IMG/VR virus record: IMGVR_UViG_3300037502_001848
Coordinates: 1-20,030 of that record
Strand: one strand, 5' to 3'
DNA length: 20,030 nt
Source of the DNA: a virus
Shown here: one piece after another, positions 1 to 7,374 of the stretch
Position numbering within the stretch: the first letter of the stretch is position 1
Layout of the letters: every line of letters starts with the position of its first letter
Notes under the pieces: generated by a model
What the model saw: the letters and a program-made list of their open reading frames with translations, nothing else
Told to the model about the DNA's origin: nothing
Database searches by the model: none
Translations under genes and position numbers: made by a program

Positions 1-1
1 T

Positions 2-646
2 CTGACACCAAGTATAGGGACGGAGGAGCTGGCACGATGCGTGGAAAGCGTTGGGGGGCAAAGTGTTACAGTAAGACATGTGGTGGTTGCGGATGGGAAG
101 AAGTATCATGCCGAGGTTAGCAAGAAAGCTATGAAGGGATGGGTAGGCGAAGGGATGACTCCAAAGATTTATACAGTGCCAGATAATACGGGTGCTGGCG
201 GATTTTACGGTCATCGCATCTATGCTAATTATTCACAGATCATCGATTGCGATTACTTATTCCTACTAGATGAGGATAATACTTATGACCGTAATCACGT
301 GGAATCTTTGCTACCGATTGCGGAGCAATATGGATTTGCGTTTTCACGTAGAAAAATCTACACCAAAGAAGGCGTGCTGTTAGGCTATGATAACCGAGAA
401 AGCACAGGCGTTGCCGATTCAGAATTGGGATATGCGCTCGTTGACACATCATGCTGGTGCTTTAGAAAAGATAATCTATTTATGCTACGAGCTATTGATG
501 GCGGATGGGGAATGGATAGAGTGCTTACGCAGTACATGATATCTCGATATGGCAAAATTTATGAGCAATGTAGTGGACTACATACAATGAATTACTTTGC
601 TCCAGATCATTTAATCCCTCACTTTAAGAACATTATAGATTATTAA
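2..646 (+). CDS. Glycosyltransferase family 2-like protein, 5' end outside window
   Basis: This is the C-terminal part (about 214 residues visible) of a GT-A-fold glycosyltransferase that would transfer a sugar from an activated donor. The frame is open from base 2 to the left edge, and the residues before the GTG at 41 read TPSIGTEELARCVESVGGQS, which matches the conserved first beta-strand and helix of GT2 enzymes. The true start therefore lies upstream and the GTG at 41 should not be used. A second nucleotide-sugar-binding stretch, YLFLLDEDNTY, carries the acidic DXD-like motif. A late GGWGMDRV segment fits the acceptor-side loop. Its TAA shares one base with the next ATG (TAATG at 644-648), so the two are probably translationally coupled. 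Donor and acceptor sugars cannot be read from the sequence. Family-level call fairly sure, function open. Confidence 0.8.
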   Translation: MTPSIGTEELARCVESVGGQSVTVRHVVVADGKKYHAEVSKKAMKGWVGEGMTPKIYTVPDNTGAGGFYGHRIYANYSQIIDCDYLFLLDEDNTYDRNHVESLLPIAEQYGFAFSRRKIYTKEGVLLGYDNRESTGVADSELGYALVDTSCWCFRKDNLFMLRAIDGGWGMDRVLTQYMISRYGKIYEQCSGLHTMNYFAPDHLIPHFKNIIDY

Positions 647-1311
647 TGAAAGCTATCATTCTATCGCCTTACATGGCGAATGTAAATCCCTTAGTGCGCG
701 AGTATCAGTTCAAAGTAATGAATGCGATATGCGCTGAATATACGTTTAAACAAGTACTTACTGACAAACCACATGGCAAAACCTGTGACATGCTACTAAA
801 TACATGTATTAAAAAGGGTTACGATGTGGCATTGATTATGGATATTGATGCTATACCGCTCAGTAATTATGCTATTGAATACACATTATATCAAGCTAAT
901 AAAGGCAAATTGGTAGGCAACATTCAGCGTAGCAATCATATTAACAATGATCAACACGTTTTTGTAGCTCCGTCATTTATAGGCATTAATCTACAATCAT
1001 GGGATATTCTTGGTCGCCCTAGCTTTGTAGAAACAGAACGAGGTGATGTAGGAGAAGAACTTACTTATGCGTGGGAAGAACGCGGATGGCCTATGATTAT
1101 GTATATGCCTAAGCATTATGAGCAATCACCTAAAGAATGTGAAAGCTGGGCGCTAAAAGATGGAATGCCACATTATGGTATAGGCACTACATTTGATCAT
1201 ATTGGCACAGAAATGAGTTATCATGCGTTTCAGATCATACACAATAAGTCATTAGAGAACTTTATTAACAAGTGTAATAGCATTCTTAATGCGCCACAAA
1301 AAGCAAATTAA
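646..1311 (+). CDS. Putative GT-A-fold glycosyltransferase
   Basis: A 221-residue protein beginning at the ATG that overlaps the preceding stop (TAATG). The stretch GYDVALIMDIDAIPLS (about residues 58-73) has a hydrophobic strand leading into D66-x-D68, the metal and nucleotide-sugar-binding motif of GT-A glycosyltransferases. A late His-containing segment, GIGTTFDHIG, could supply the C-terminal metal ligand. The N-terminus (MKAIILSPYM) resembles the first beta-strand of such enzymes but lacks the clear GT2 signature of the upstream gene, so a specific CAZy family is not assigned. Its position directly after another transferase and before the small spike-base-like gene suggests a role in glycan addition to virion or host surface. 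Alternative: a GT-like protein of unknown activity. Confidence 0.6.
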   Translation: MKAIILSPYMANVNPLVREYQFKVMNAICAEYTFKQVLTDKPHGKTCDMLLNTCIKKGYDVALIMDIDAIPLSNYAIEYTLYQANKGKLVGNIQRSNHINNDQHVFVAPSFIGINLQSWDILGRPSFVETERGDVGEELTYAWEERGWPMIMYMPKHYEQSPKECESWALKDGMPHYGIGTTFDHIGTEMSYHAFQIIHNKSLENFINKCNSILNAPQKAN

Positions 1312-1374
1312 GCTTGTTTTATATTTATATATAGGTTCGTACCTTTAAAAAAAACATTCTTTACTTGGAACACT

Positions 1375-1623
1375 ATGTCAAGTAGTCTATTAAGCAATTT
1401 CCACATTGCTTTTGCCGTTGCACCTAGCGATACCGCAAACTTACAGACTCCAGCTAATATGTTGTACGTTGGTACGGGTGGCGATCTAAATATTACGCTA
1501 TCTGGTGACGGACAAACGCCAGTCATATTAAAAAATCTTTCTAATGGTACTTTCTTCGATGCTAGCGTAGTACGTGTAAGCAACACGAATACGACAGCAT
1601 CTGATATTGTAGCTTTTGTATAA
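1375..1623 (+). CDS. Head spike base-like protein (gene-transfer-agent Rcc01079-type)
   Basis: An 82-residue, beta-rich protein with no charged N-terminal region. The pattern FAVAPSDTANLQTPANMLYV, then a GGDLNITLSGDG segment, and the end VRVSNTNTTASDIVAF resembles from memory the spike base protein of the Rhodobacter gene transfer agent. That protein sits at the head surface and carries receptor-binding spikes. The family match is recalled, not searched. In this window it lies between glycosyltransferase genes and the terminase, not beside an obvious spike gene. A 63-base gap precedes it; a weak GGA at 1367-1369 is the only hint of a ribosome site. Its stop overlaps the next ATG by one base. 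It could alternatively be a generic capsid decoration protein. Confidence 0.55.
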   Translation: MSSSLLSNFHIAFAVAPSDTANLQTPANMLYVGTGGDLNITLSGDGQTPVILKNLSNGTFFDASVVRVSNTNTTASDIVAFV

Positions 1624-1832
1624 TGCCATACGATGTTGTTAAAAAGCCTTGTACGATGAGCGATGGGAAACGAGGCAATGCTGTTATATATAAGTTGACA
1701 GGAGACAGCAGAGAATATGTATCCTGCCAGGTAAGCGAACAAGTCGCTTACAGTGTTATAGCAAGAATAGAGGCTGGTGAGAAGATAGATCAACGTGTAA
1801 ACGATATCTCTATTAAAGTCCATGCTAAATGA
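1623..1832 (+). CDS. Small hypothetical protein upstream of terminase
   Basis: A 69-residue protein of unknown function. It starts on the ATG of a TAATG overlap with the upstream gene, and its TGA overlaps the terminase ATG (ATGA at 1829-1832), so it is embedded in the packaging operon. It has two cysteines, in KPCTMSDGKRGN and YVSCQVSEQ, and a basic, glycine-containing N-terminal half followed by a predicted helix (AYSVIARIEAGEKI). Its position is where a small terminase subunit often lies, but no helix-turn-helix is evident and it is short for that role. Calling it the small terminase would be speculation. Confidence 0.6.
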   Translation: MPYDVVKKPCTMSDGKRGNAVIYKLTGDSREYVSCQVSEQVAYSVIARIEAGEKIDQRVNDISIKVHAK

Positions 1833-3121
1833 GTACAGCGACAGCAAAAGCACAAGTTCTATATACGCTAGCACCGTTTCAGGATGATTTTATAAACGGT
1901 AGCCATCAGAATCTTGCTGTTATTGCTGGGAAAGGTACAGGCAAAACATTTGCCGGTGCATGCTTTGTTATGGCTCAAATAGCCGAGCAGCCAAACTCAC
2001 AGGGACTTATCATGCTTAATACGTTACAACAGACAAGAGATATCTTTGTCCAGGATGTTGAACGTATGCTTAAAGAATTGCAATGGCCATACCATTTTAA
2101 TCAGCAGACAATGGTGCTTAGAGTATTCGATAGTATCATTCACTTGCGTAGCGCTGAAATTACAGCCATTGAAAAGATTGAATCGGTTCAGTACCATTGG
2201 GGATGGGCAGATGAAGCATCATTTTATGAGCCTAAAGCGCTAGAAACGTTCCATTCACGTATCCGTAAAGGCAAAGCCAAACGCAGGATTACATCCATGC
2301 CTAGCGAGCCAGATGCGTTTATGTACAATTTTATCGAACGTGCAGAGTATAAAATCTACGAGCTTGGCCTAAAAGATAATCCAGATCGTCAGTTTGCCGA
2401 AGAATACGAGAAAACACTACGTGCTACCTATTCGGGTAGCCAGTTAAAACGATTCTTAGATGGCGAACGCGTATCCTTACAGGGTACAGGTATCTTTGCT
2501 ACCGATTCATCACAGTTACGAGAAGATATTAGCATCAACTATGATGATGATATTATGCTATCGTGGGATTTTAACGTAGAATATAGAGCCGTAAGTGCTT
2601 GGCAGATAATAGGTAAGCACGAAAGTGGCAATGATATTATAGGATGCGTTAAATCTTGGCAGTTTAGGAATGCAACGGTTCACGATGATGCGTTAGCACT
2701 AGCTGATGAATTAAAAGGTATGCGTGGTCGCATCTTCCTAAATGGGGACGCTAGTGGTGAATCACGGACGGCTGCGGTATCTATGTCTATGTGGCAAACA
2801 GTAAAACGAGCATTTATAGACGTTTTAGGCTACGAAAGATTGCGTTTTGTGGTGCCTCCGAGCAATCCTAACGTAAAAGATACTATTTTATGCCTCAATT
2901 GGGCGTTAAGATCAGGACTTGTCTATTTTAACCGCTTTGAGCGTAACGTTTACGCTTCATTGTCGGCAGCAAGAGCAGATAGATATGGGGAAATAGATAA
3001 ATCAGGGGATTATAGACAAGGATCTGGCGTTAGATCGCACGAAACAGATACAGCGAGGTACGCTGTATGGTATTATTTTAATAAAGTATATCCTGGAAGG
3101 GCAAGAGTAACAATCGTATGA
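1829..3121 (+). CDS. terL: Terminase large subunit (ATPase-nuclease DNA packaging motor)
   Basis: A 430-residue large terminase, which pumps DNA into the procapsid and cuts the concatemer. The ATPase domain has Walker A GKGTGKT at residues 34-40, Walker B with catalytic acids HWGWADEAS (D128, E129) and a coupling motif TSMPSEP near 156. The RNase-H-like nuclease domain shows its three acidic positions at D247 (SWDFNV), D307 (NGDASG) and D407 (HETDTARY). Length is normal for the family and both domains look intact. It overlaps the small gene upstream by 4 nt and the portal downstream by 4 nt (ATGA at both junctions), so expression is likely coupled. No small terminase subunit is recognisable next to it. 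Confidence 0.95.
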   Translation: MSTATAKAQVLYTLAPFQDDFINGSHQNLAVIAGKGTGKTFAGACFVMAQIAEQPNSQGLIMLNTLQQTRDIFVQDVERMLKELQWPYHFNQQTMVLRVFDSIIHLRSAEITAIEKIESVQYHWGWADEASFYEPKALETFHSRIRKGKAKRRITSMPSEPDAFMYNFIERAEYKIYELGLKDNPDRQFAEEYEKTLRATYSGSQLKRFLDGERVSLQGTGIFATDSSQLREDISINYDDDIMLSWDFNVEYRAVSAWQIIGKHESGNDIIGCVKSWQFRNATVHDDALALADELKGMRGRIFLNGDASGESRTAAVSMSMWQTVKRAFIDVLGYERLRFVVPPSNPNVKDTILCLNWALRSGLVYFNRFERNVYASLSAARADRYGEIDKSGDYRQGSGVRSHETDTARYAVWYYFNKVYPGRARVTIV

Positions 3122-4347
3122 CATTTACAAAGAGATTACAGTCACTTTTTAGCCGAAAGTCAACGTATGAGCTCAATACTAAGCTATGGAGGGCAATGGT
3201 ATGGGCTCAGGGATGGGAAAACTATTCAAGATGGCCTAAAGAGAAGCTAATATCACAAGCTTATGAGCGTAACGCAGCCTTTTATAGCGCTTGTAATATC
3301 ATTGCACAGACTGTTGCAGACATACCAGTCTATGTTGATGCTAAAAATAATGGTCGTGTAGTGCAGACAACGGAACATCCCATCCTAAAAACGATGGAGT
3401 TAACCGAATCCAGAACCGAATTTATAGAGCGCTTGACGCTTTATTTGGTTGTTACTGGTGAGACTTATGCACAAATCACCTACAGTAAACATGGTAAAAA
3501 GCGTCCGCTAGGGCTTATCGTCATTCCATCGCAAAATATTAACCCTGTTATGGGTGATTACATACGTCCTGTAAGCGGATTTAAGTTTAGAGACAGTAAT
3601 ACGGTCGATTTTGGTCTTGATGAGATCATTTTTATCAAAAGACCGTCACTTTCAGAGTATTGGCACGGAATGAGCCCAGGCATACCAACGGCAGAGCTGG
3701 TTGATCTATACAATGCAGGTGTAACCTGGAATAAGAACATCGCTTTAGCTGGTGGCGTTCCACCAGTTATTGCTGTTTCTCCATCTATGATTAAAGAAGA
3801 ACAAAATGAGGCTAAAGAGAATTGGAGACAGCAACGTGGCGCTAATAACGCACATGAATTGACCATTGTGAGCGGTAATATGGAATTAAAGCCATTATTT
3901 ACTGCTCCACACGATGCAGAATGGGAAAAAGCAGTCATGATGGCTATGCGAATGATATTAATGTCGTTTGGAGTTAGTTCGGAACTGCTAAATGATGCAG
4001 GCAATAAAACCTATTCAAACTATAGAGAAGCTAGAAAAGCCTTGTATATGGAGGCTTCTATACCAATGGCGCGCAAGATTTACGGTGCAATCACTAAGCA
4101 ACTATCAAAATACTATGCTGATTCGCCTGTAATTAAATTAGATGTAGATCGCATTGAATCCATTCAAGAAGATCGTGGCTTCGCAGCAGAGCGATTAACT
4201 AGAATGGTTGATGCTGGAATCATCACACCGAATGAAGCTCGTGAAGAATTAGGATATTCCCGTAAAGATGGTGGGGATGTTCTACAACGCTATTTATCAA
4301 CACCAAGACAGCCTAGATCGACAGGAGATAACAATGAACAAGTTTGA
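3118..4347 (+). CDS. Portal protein, HK97 type
   Basis: A 409-residue portal subunit, which forms the dodecameric ring through which DNA enters and leaves the head and to which the terminase docks. Family features are ERNAAFYSACNIIAQ (residues 50-64) followed by VADIPVYV, the HPIL segment near 87-90, the TLYLVVTGETYAQI strand (107-120), and GNKTYSNYREARKALY in the stem and crown part. The C-terminal GIITPNEAREELGY is also typical of the family. Length is normal. It starts on the ATGA overlap with the terminase. Its last 14 nt overlap the prohead protease start, which has its own Shine-Dalgarno sequence inside the portal gene. Confidence 0.93.
   Translation: MTFTKRLQSLFSRKSTYELNTKLWRAMVWAQGWENYSRWPKEKLISQAYERNAAFYSACNIIAQTVADIPVYVDAKNNGRVVQTTEHPILKTMELTESRTEFIERLTLYLVVTGETYAQITYSKHGKKRPLGLIVIPSQNINPVMGDYIRPVSGFKFRDSNTVDFGLDEIIFIKRPSLSEYWHGMSPGIPTAELVDLYNAGVTWNKNIALAGGVPPVIAVSPSMIKEEQNEAKENWRQQRGANNAHELTIVSGNMELKPLFTAPHDAEWEKAVMMAMRMILMSFGVSSELLNDAGNKTYSNYREARKALYMEASIPMARKIYGAITKQLSKYYADSPVIKLDVDRIESIQEDRGFAAERLTRMVDAGIITPNEAREELGYSRKDGGDVLQRYLSTPRQPRSTGDNNEQV
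4323..4327 (+). promoter_or_regulatory. Shine-Dalgarno deciding the protease start
   Basis: AGGAG inside the 3' end of the portal gene, six bases before the ATG at 4334. It selects that ATG over the in-frame ATG at 4268, which has no such site and would add 22 residues overlapping the portal. Clear Shine-Dalgarno sites are rare in this window. Confidence 0.75.
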
Positions 4348-5419
4348 TAACATTTTAGCTAAGATTGATTCTATTGTTAAGACAATAGAAACCAATGAGC
4401 ATAAATTGTTGGATCAGAAACAGGAAGTGTTTTCTTCTGATGATTCGACAATGGAGGATCAAGAAAGGCGCTTCCAAGTAGGCGATATGGTTAGTTTTAG
4501 CTATGAAGGATTGCCATATAAAGGCGCTATTGAATATGCTAGCGATGACACAACGCTTTATACTGTAAGGGTTTACGCAGAAACTAACGGACGGTATGAA
4601 CCTACAGATATGCTATTCGATGTACCTATCGACTCCGATATTACATTGCTTAGCGATGTACAATACATGAAAGGAATGTACGTAGGCTTTGAATCTAAAA
4701 TAGGATACACAATAGGTGTTGTTACAAATATTACGGATGATGAATTATCTGTAGAGATCATTGATAAGTTTAATGATAATCTGACCTTTACGGGCATTGA
4801 GGTTACGCATAGCAAAAATGCGTTTCATTTGATCGCTCCTGTAGATGTCGTAGAAAATGATCAGAAGATCGTTGCCAAGCTTAAAGAGGCTAAAATGGAT
4901 ATCTACGATAAAGACGGAATGTCTATTGGCATTATTGAAGGAATGGCGTCTACGTATGGCAATACGGACTTAGGTGGTGATATTGTGCGTAAAGGTGCAT
5001 TCACACAGACGTTGAATCATAAAAAAGGCAAAGTATTGCTGCTTTTTGATCACGGTTATAAGACTAAAGATATTGCTGGTGTTGCATACCTACAGGATTC
5101 TGAAAAAGGCTTGATGCTGCGTGGTGAATTGCCATTAGATGATCCAGAGGTCAAAGCTAATTATACAAAGCTTAAGTTTGTACATGATCGGGGCGTCCCT
5201 ATGGGTTTATCTATTGGATATAATACCAAGAAGAAAAATATGTTAGCTGATGGCCGTAGAGAACTACTAGAGATTGCATTAGAAGAAGTAAGCATTACTC
5301 CGTTTCCAATGAATACTGATGCGCTTATATCCGATGCGAAACTAAGACGTTTGAAATTTGCAGCAAAGGCTGTATTTTGGTCACAGTTGGATGCGCCAGA
5401 AGGCAATTCGCAAGTTTGA
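4334..5419 (+). CDS. Prohead protease (HK97 type) with an N-terminal SH3/Tudor-like extension
   Basis: A 361-residue capsid maturation protease that cleaves the scaffold (delta) region of the capsid protein. The protease domain spans about residues 188-340. GIIEGMASTYGNTDLGGD and KGAFTQTL lead to catalytic H240 (LLLFDHGY) and nucleophile S293 (GLSIGYN), with ALEEVSITPFPMN near 316-327 as the closing family motif. Residues 1-187 are extra compared with the usual protease of about 200 residues. They comprise a short coiled-coil-like start, then RRFQVGDMVSFSYEG (46-60) and a VRVYAETNGRYEPTDM strand pair that looks like an SH3/Tudor-type barrel. A second module may lie around 110-168. The start at 4334 is chosen from the AGGAG six bases upstream. 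Protease call firm; the extension's role (scaffold or DNA/capsid contact) is inference. Confidence 0.9.
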   Translation: MNKFDNILAKIDSIVKTIETNEHKLLDQKQEVFSSDDSTMEDQERRFQVGDMVSFSYEGLPYKGAIEYASDDTTLYTVRVYAETNGRYEPTDMLFDVPIDSDITLLSDVQYMKGMYVGFESKIGYTIGVVTNITDDELSVEIIDKFNDNLTFTGIEVTHSKNAFHLIAPVDVVENDQKIVAKLKEAKMDIYDKDGMSIGIIEGMASTYGNTDLGGDIVRKGAFTQTLNHKKGKVLLLFDHGYKTKDIAGVAYLQDSEKGLMLRGELPLDDPEVKANYTKLKFVHDRGVPMGLSIGYNTKKKNMLADGRRELLEIALEEVSITPFPMNTDALISDAKLRRLKFAAKAVFWSQLDAPEGNSQV

Positions 5420-5470
5420 GGCGGTCGACCCACTCGTTCTTGATTTTTCCACAATTCTAATTATCACTAG

Positions 5471-6667
5471 ATGAATACCGTCGAAATTAAGGCGGAATTA
5501 GAATCTTTAGTTGGTGAACTCAAGAACTATGTGGATTCATCCACAGGTTCGCTTGAAGTTAAAAGCGAAGATTCATTCCGTAATATCAATGAGCGTTTTG
5601 ATTATTTAGAGAGCCTTGTTGAGGCTCGTAAGACCATTGAGCCTGTTACATTAGATGAGAATGAGCACGTAAAGACATTTAAAGATGCTTTCTCTCTGTT
5701 TGTTAAAGGACAAGGCTATCGTAACGAAGTAAGCCAAAAAGTAGATGTCAAAAGCGGCTACCACAATTTTGAAGTTAAAAGCGACAATTTAGTTCGTTTT
5801 GACTTTGCTGCTTCTGGTGCATTATTGCTTCCTGCTGCTATCAGCGCAGAGATCATTAAGAATGTCGTAGAGGCAACTCCAGTATTAAGCCTTGCTCGTG
5901 TAACACGTACTAATCGCAGTGATTATAAGCGCAGAGTACGTACAAGCACCCCTGGTGGTCGCTGGCTAGCCGAAGAAGCGTCTAATACCAAGACCAAGCC
6001 TACCTATGGTGAGATCTCAATCCCGCCACAAAAATGGGCCGCACAGTATGGATGGACGATTGAAAACGAGCAGGACACAGCTTATAATTTAGTTAATGAG
6101 CTAGTACAAGCCTACCGTGAAGATTTTGCTGCTGACTTTGGTACAGCCTTTACTACTGGTAATGGCATTGGCAAGCCTCGTGGCCTTGTTGGTAATATCA
6201 CTAACTATGATTCTGCTGGCTTAGCTCTAACAACGGATATGCTTATCCGCTTACAGGCACAACTTAAAGAACCATATCATGCTAACGCAACATGGTTATT
6301 TGATCGTTATACTCGCGCTTATATTCGTTCTTTAGTGCTTTCTGCAACTAACGGACTACAATATACCTGGGAACAAGATTTCACACGTAGAACTGGTACC
6401 GTATTGCTTGGTGCTCCTGTTGCCTTGTCACGCCCTGGCGACTTAGCTGGTCGTGTAAGCGGTAACTTTACTGCTGCTCAAGTACCTATCATCTATGGTG
6501 ACTTCTCGCAAGGTTATGAGGTTACTATGCATACCGATATGTATATGATCGATGATTTCTATACGGAGGCTTCCTCCTTTGTGCGTAATATGCACATTAT
6601 GAGCCGTGTAGGTGGAAATGTGATCAAGGAAGAAGCACTTGTTCAACTAACAATGACTGCAGGTTAA
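5471..6667 (+). CDS. Major capsid protein, HK97 fold
   Basis: A 398-residue shell protein. Residues 1 to about 105 form a charged, helical delta-like scaffold region (SLEVKSEDSFRNINERFDYL) that the upstream protease probably removes, with cleavage likely in the VDVKSGYHNFEVKS stretch (91-104). The mature part starts with FDFAASGALLLPAAISAEII (110-129) and continues with GGRWLAEEAS, KWAAQYGWTIENEQ and DFGTAFTTGNGIGKPRGLVG, all typical of Phage_capsid-family proteins. G+C is higher here than in the sugar cluster (28 of 60 in 6121-6180). No Shine-Dalgarno is visible before the ATG, despite a 51-base gap (5420-5470) that holds no hairpin I can see. Neighbours give the classic portal-protease-capsid order. 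Confidence 0.94.
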   Translation: MNTVEIKAELESLVGELKNYVDSSTGSLEVKSEDSFRNINERFDYLESLVEARKTIEPVTLDENEHVKTFKDAFSLFVKGQGYRNEVSQKVDVKSGYHNFEVKSDNLVRFDFAASGALLLPAAISAEIIKNVVEATPVLSLARVTRTNRSDYKRRVRTSTPGGRWLAEEASNTKTKPTYGEISIPPQKWAAQYGWTIENEQDTAYNLVNELVQAYREDFAADFGTAFTTGNGIGKPRGLVGNITNYDSAGLALTTDMLIRLQAQLKEPYHANATWLFDRYTRAYIRSLVLSATNGLQYTWEQDFTRRTGTVLLGAPVALSRPGDLAGRVSGNFTAAQVPIIYGDFSQGYEVTMHTDMYMIDDFYTEASSFVRNMHIMSRVGGNVIKEEALVQLTMTAG

Positions 6668-6670
6668 TAA

Positions 6671-6675
6671 AGGAG
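6671..6675 (+). promoter_or_regulatory. Shine-Dalgarno of the decoration-like gene
   Basis: AGGAG eight bases before the ATG at 6684, just after the capsid stop. One of only two convincing Shine-Dalgarno sites in the window, both in front of head genes. Confidence 0.7.
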
Positions 6676-6683
6676 ATTGAACA

Positions 6684-7079
6684 ATGGCTTCATTTGATTT
6701 AGGTAGTGTAATTAAAGGCGCAGCAGCGATTGTGCCACAAACCGTTGGTACAGCAAACATCAATAGCACGGCTGTTGATATGGCTGGATTTGAAAGTGTA
6801 GCCTTCGTTGCTACCGTAGGATCTGGCAATACTAATGCTACTATCAACGCTGTAATGTCTTTCTACGAGGGTGATACAACCACACGTAGTGCTGCTTCGG
6901 CGATTGATGCTGGTCGTATCATTGATAACCCAGTATTAAACAATGCGAATACAACATTTACGGCATCCGTTGTGCCAACAAAGCGTTATGTATTCGTTGA
7001 ACTAGACCCAGGTGCTGCTTTTGGATCTGCCGCATCTGTTACGGCTGTCCTTGGCAATGCGCTAGAGACTCCGACCTAG
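6684..7079 (+). CDS. Putative head decoration protein
   Basis: A 131-residue, beta-rich, low-charge protein immediately after the capsid gene. Segments such as DMAGFESVAFVATVGSGNTN and PTKRYVFVELDPGAA fit a pattern common in small phage proteins encoded after the capsid gene, often annotated as hypothetical or head decoration. No enzyme motif, signal peptide or membrane segment is seen. It has a good Shine-Dalgarno (AGGAG at 6671-6675) and is followed at once by a strong intrinsic terminator, consistent with high-level production together with the capsid protein. The decoration role is inferred from position, composition and expression signals; a head-fibre or minor head role is possible. Confidence 0.6.
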   Translation: MASFDLGSVIKGAAAIVPQTVGTANINSTAVDMAGFESVAFVATVGSGNTNATINAVMSFYEGDTTTRSAASAIDAGRIIDNPVLNNANTTFTASVVPTKRYVFVELDPGAAFGSAASVTAVLGNALETPT

Positions 7080-7088
7080 TTAGCCCGA

Positions 7089-7130
7089 TAAGGGATACGC
7101 TATAATGGCGTATCCCTTACTGTTTTTTTT
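7089..7130 (+). terminator. Intrinsic terminator after the capsid genes
   Basis: A perfect 12-bp stem, TAAGGGATACGC (7089-7100) paired with GCGTATCCCTTA (7108-7119), with a 7-base loop, followed by CTG and eight T (7123-7130). This is a textbook Rho-independent terminator reading on the + strand. It should set capsid and decoration transcripts apart from the downstream connector and tail genes, unless antitermination applies. Confidence 0.92.
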
Positions 7131-7146
7131 AAATATCTGTTGGATT

Positions 7147-7374
7147 ATGCAAGTAATATTCACCAAAACTGTCGAACTATCCTATAATGGCAGCGCTACT
7201 AGAATCTATGACGCAGGTAGTGTGCATTCGGCTAAACATCCGCAAGAAGTAACTGCTTTTAAGCTAGCCTTAGAGGCAGGTGATGCAAAAATGTATGATC
7301 CAGCAGTTTATGATCGTCCTATGCCACAGGAAAATAAAGTGCAGGCTCCAAAGGTTCTTAAGATGAAGGTATGA
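7147..7374 (+). CDS. Small connector-region protein, unknown
   Basis: A 75-residue protein between capsid and head-tail adaptor genes. The start is placed at the ATG at 7147. The in-frame ATG at 7105 lies inside the terminator loop and would add an implausible hydrophobic leader translated from the stem and T-tract. The core IYDAGSVHSAKHPQEVTAFKL follows a pattern seen in small phage proteins in this position: a short strand, Ala-Gly turn, then a helix and a second short strand. The protein at 8015 has a comparable core (KYKAGDVVQSHSDMERLYLN), suggesting the two are weakly related. The end is basic (KAPKVLKMKV-like). Its TGA overlaps the next ATG by 4 nt. Function unknown. Confidence 0.6.
   Translation: MQVIFTKTVELSYNGSATRIYDAGSVHSAKHPQEVTAFKLALEAGDAKMYDPAVYDRPMPQENKVQAPKVLKMKV

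Noticed and set aside
41-43. GTG at 41 as a true start
   Set aside because: The frame continues to the left edge and the preceding residues match the GT2 N-terminal motif.
1332-1344. Small AGGT-tcgt-ACCT hairpin as a terminator before the spike-base-like gene
   Set aside because: Only four base pairs and followed by A-rich rather than T-rich sequence on the + strand.
1308-1874. Long minus-strand open frame over 1308-1874
   Set aside because: It lies opposite three well-supported + strand genes, has a cysteine- and tyrosine-rich composition without domain features, and all other genes are on the + strand.
4268-4333. ATG at 4268 as start of the prohead protease
   Set aside because: No ribosome site there and it would overlap the portal by 80 nt; AGGAG precedes the ATG at 4334.
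7101-7106. TATAAT as a promoter -10 box
   Set aside because: It is the terminator loop; no -35-like hexamer is seen at the right distance upstream.
7105-7146. Upstream ATG at 7105 as start of the connector gene
   Set aside because: It lies in the loop of the terminator and the added residues come from the stem and T-tract; the ATG at 7147 is more plausible.
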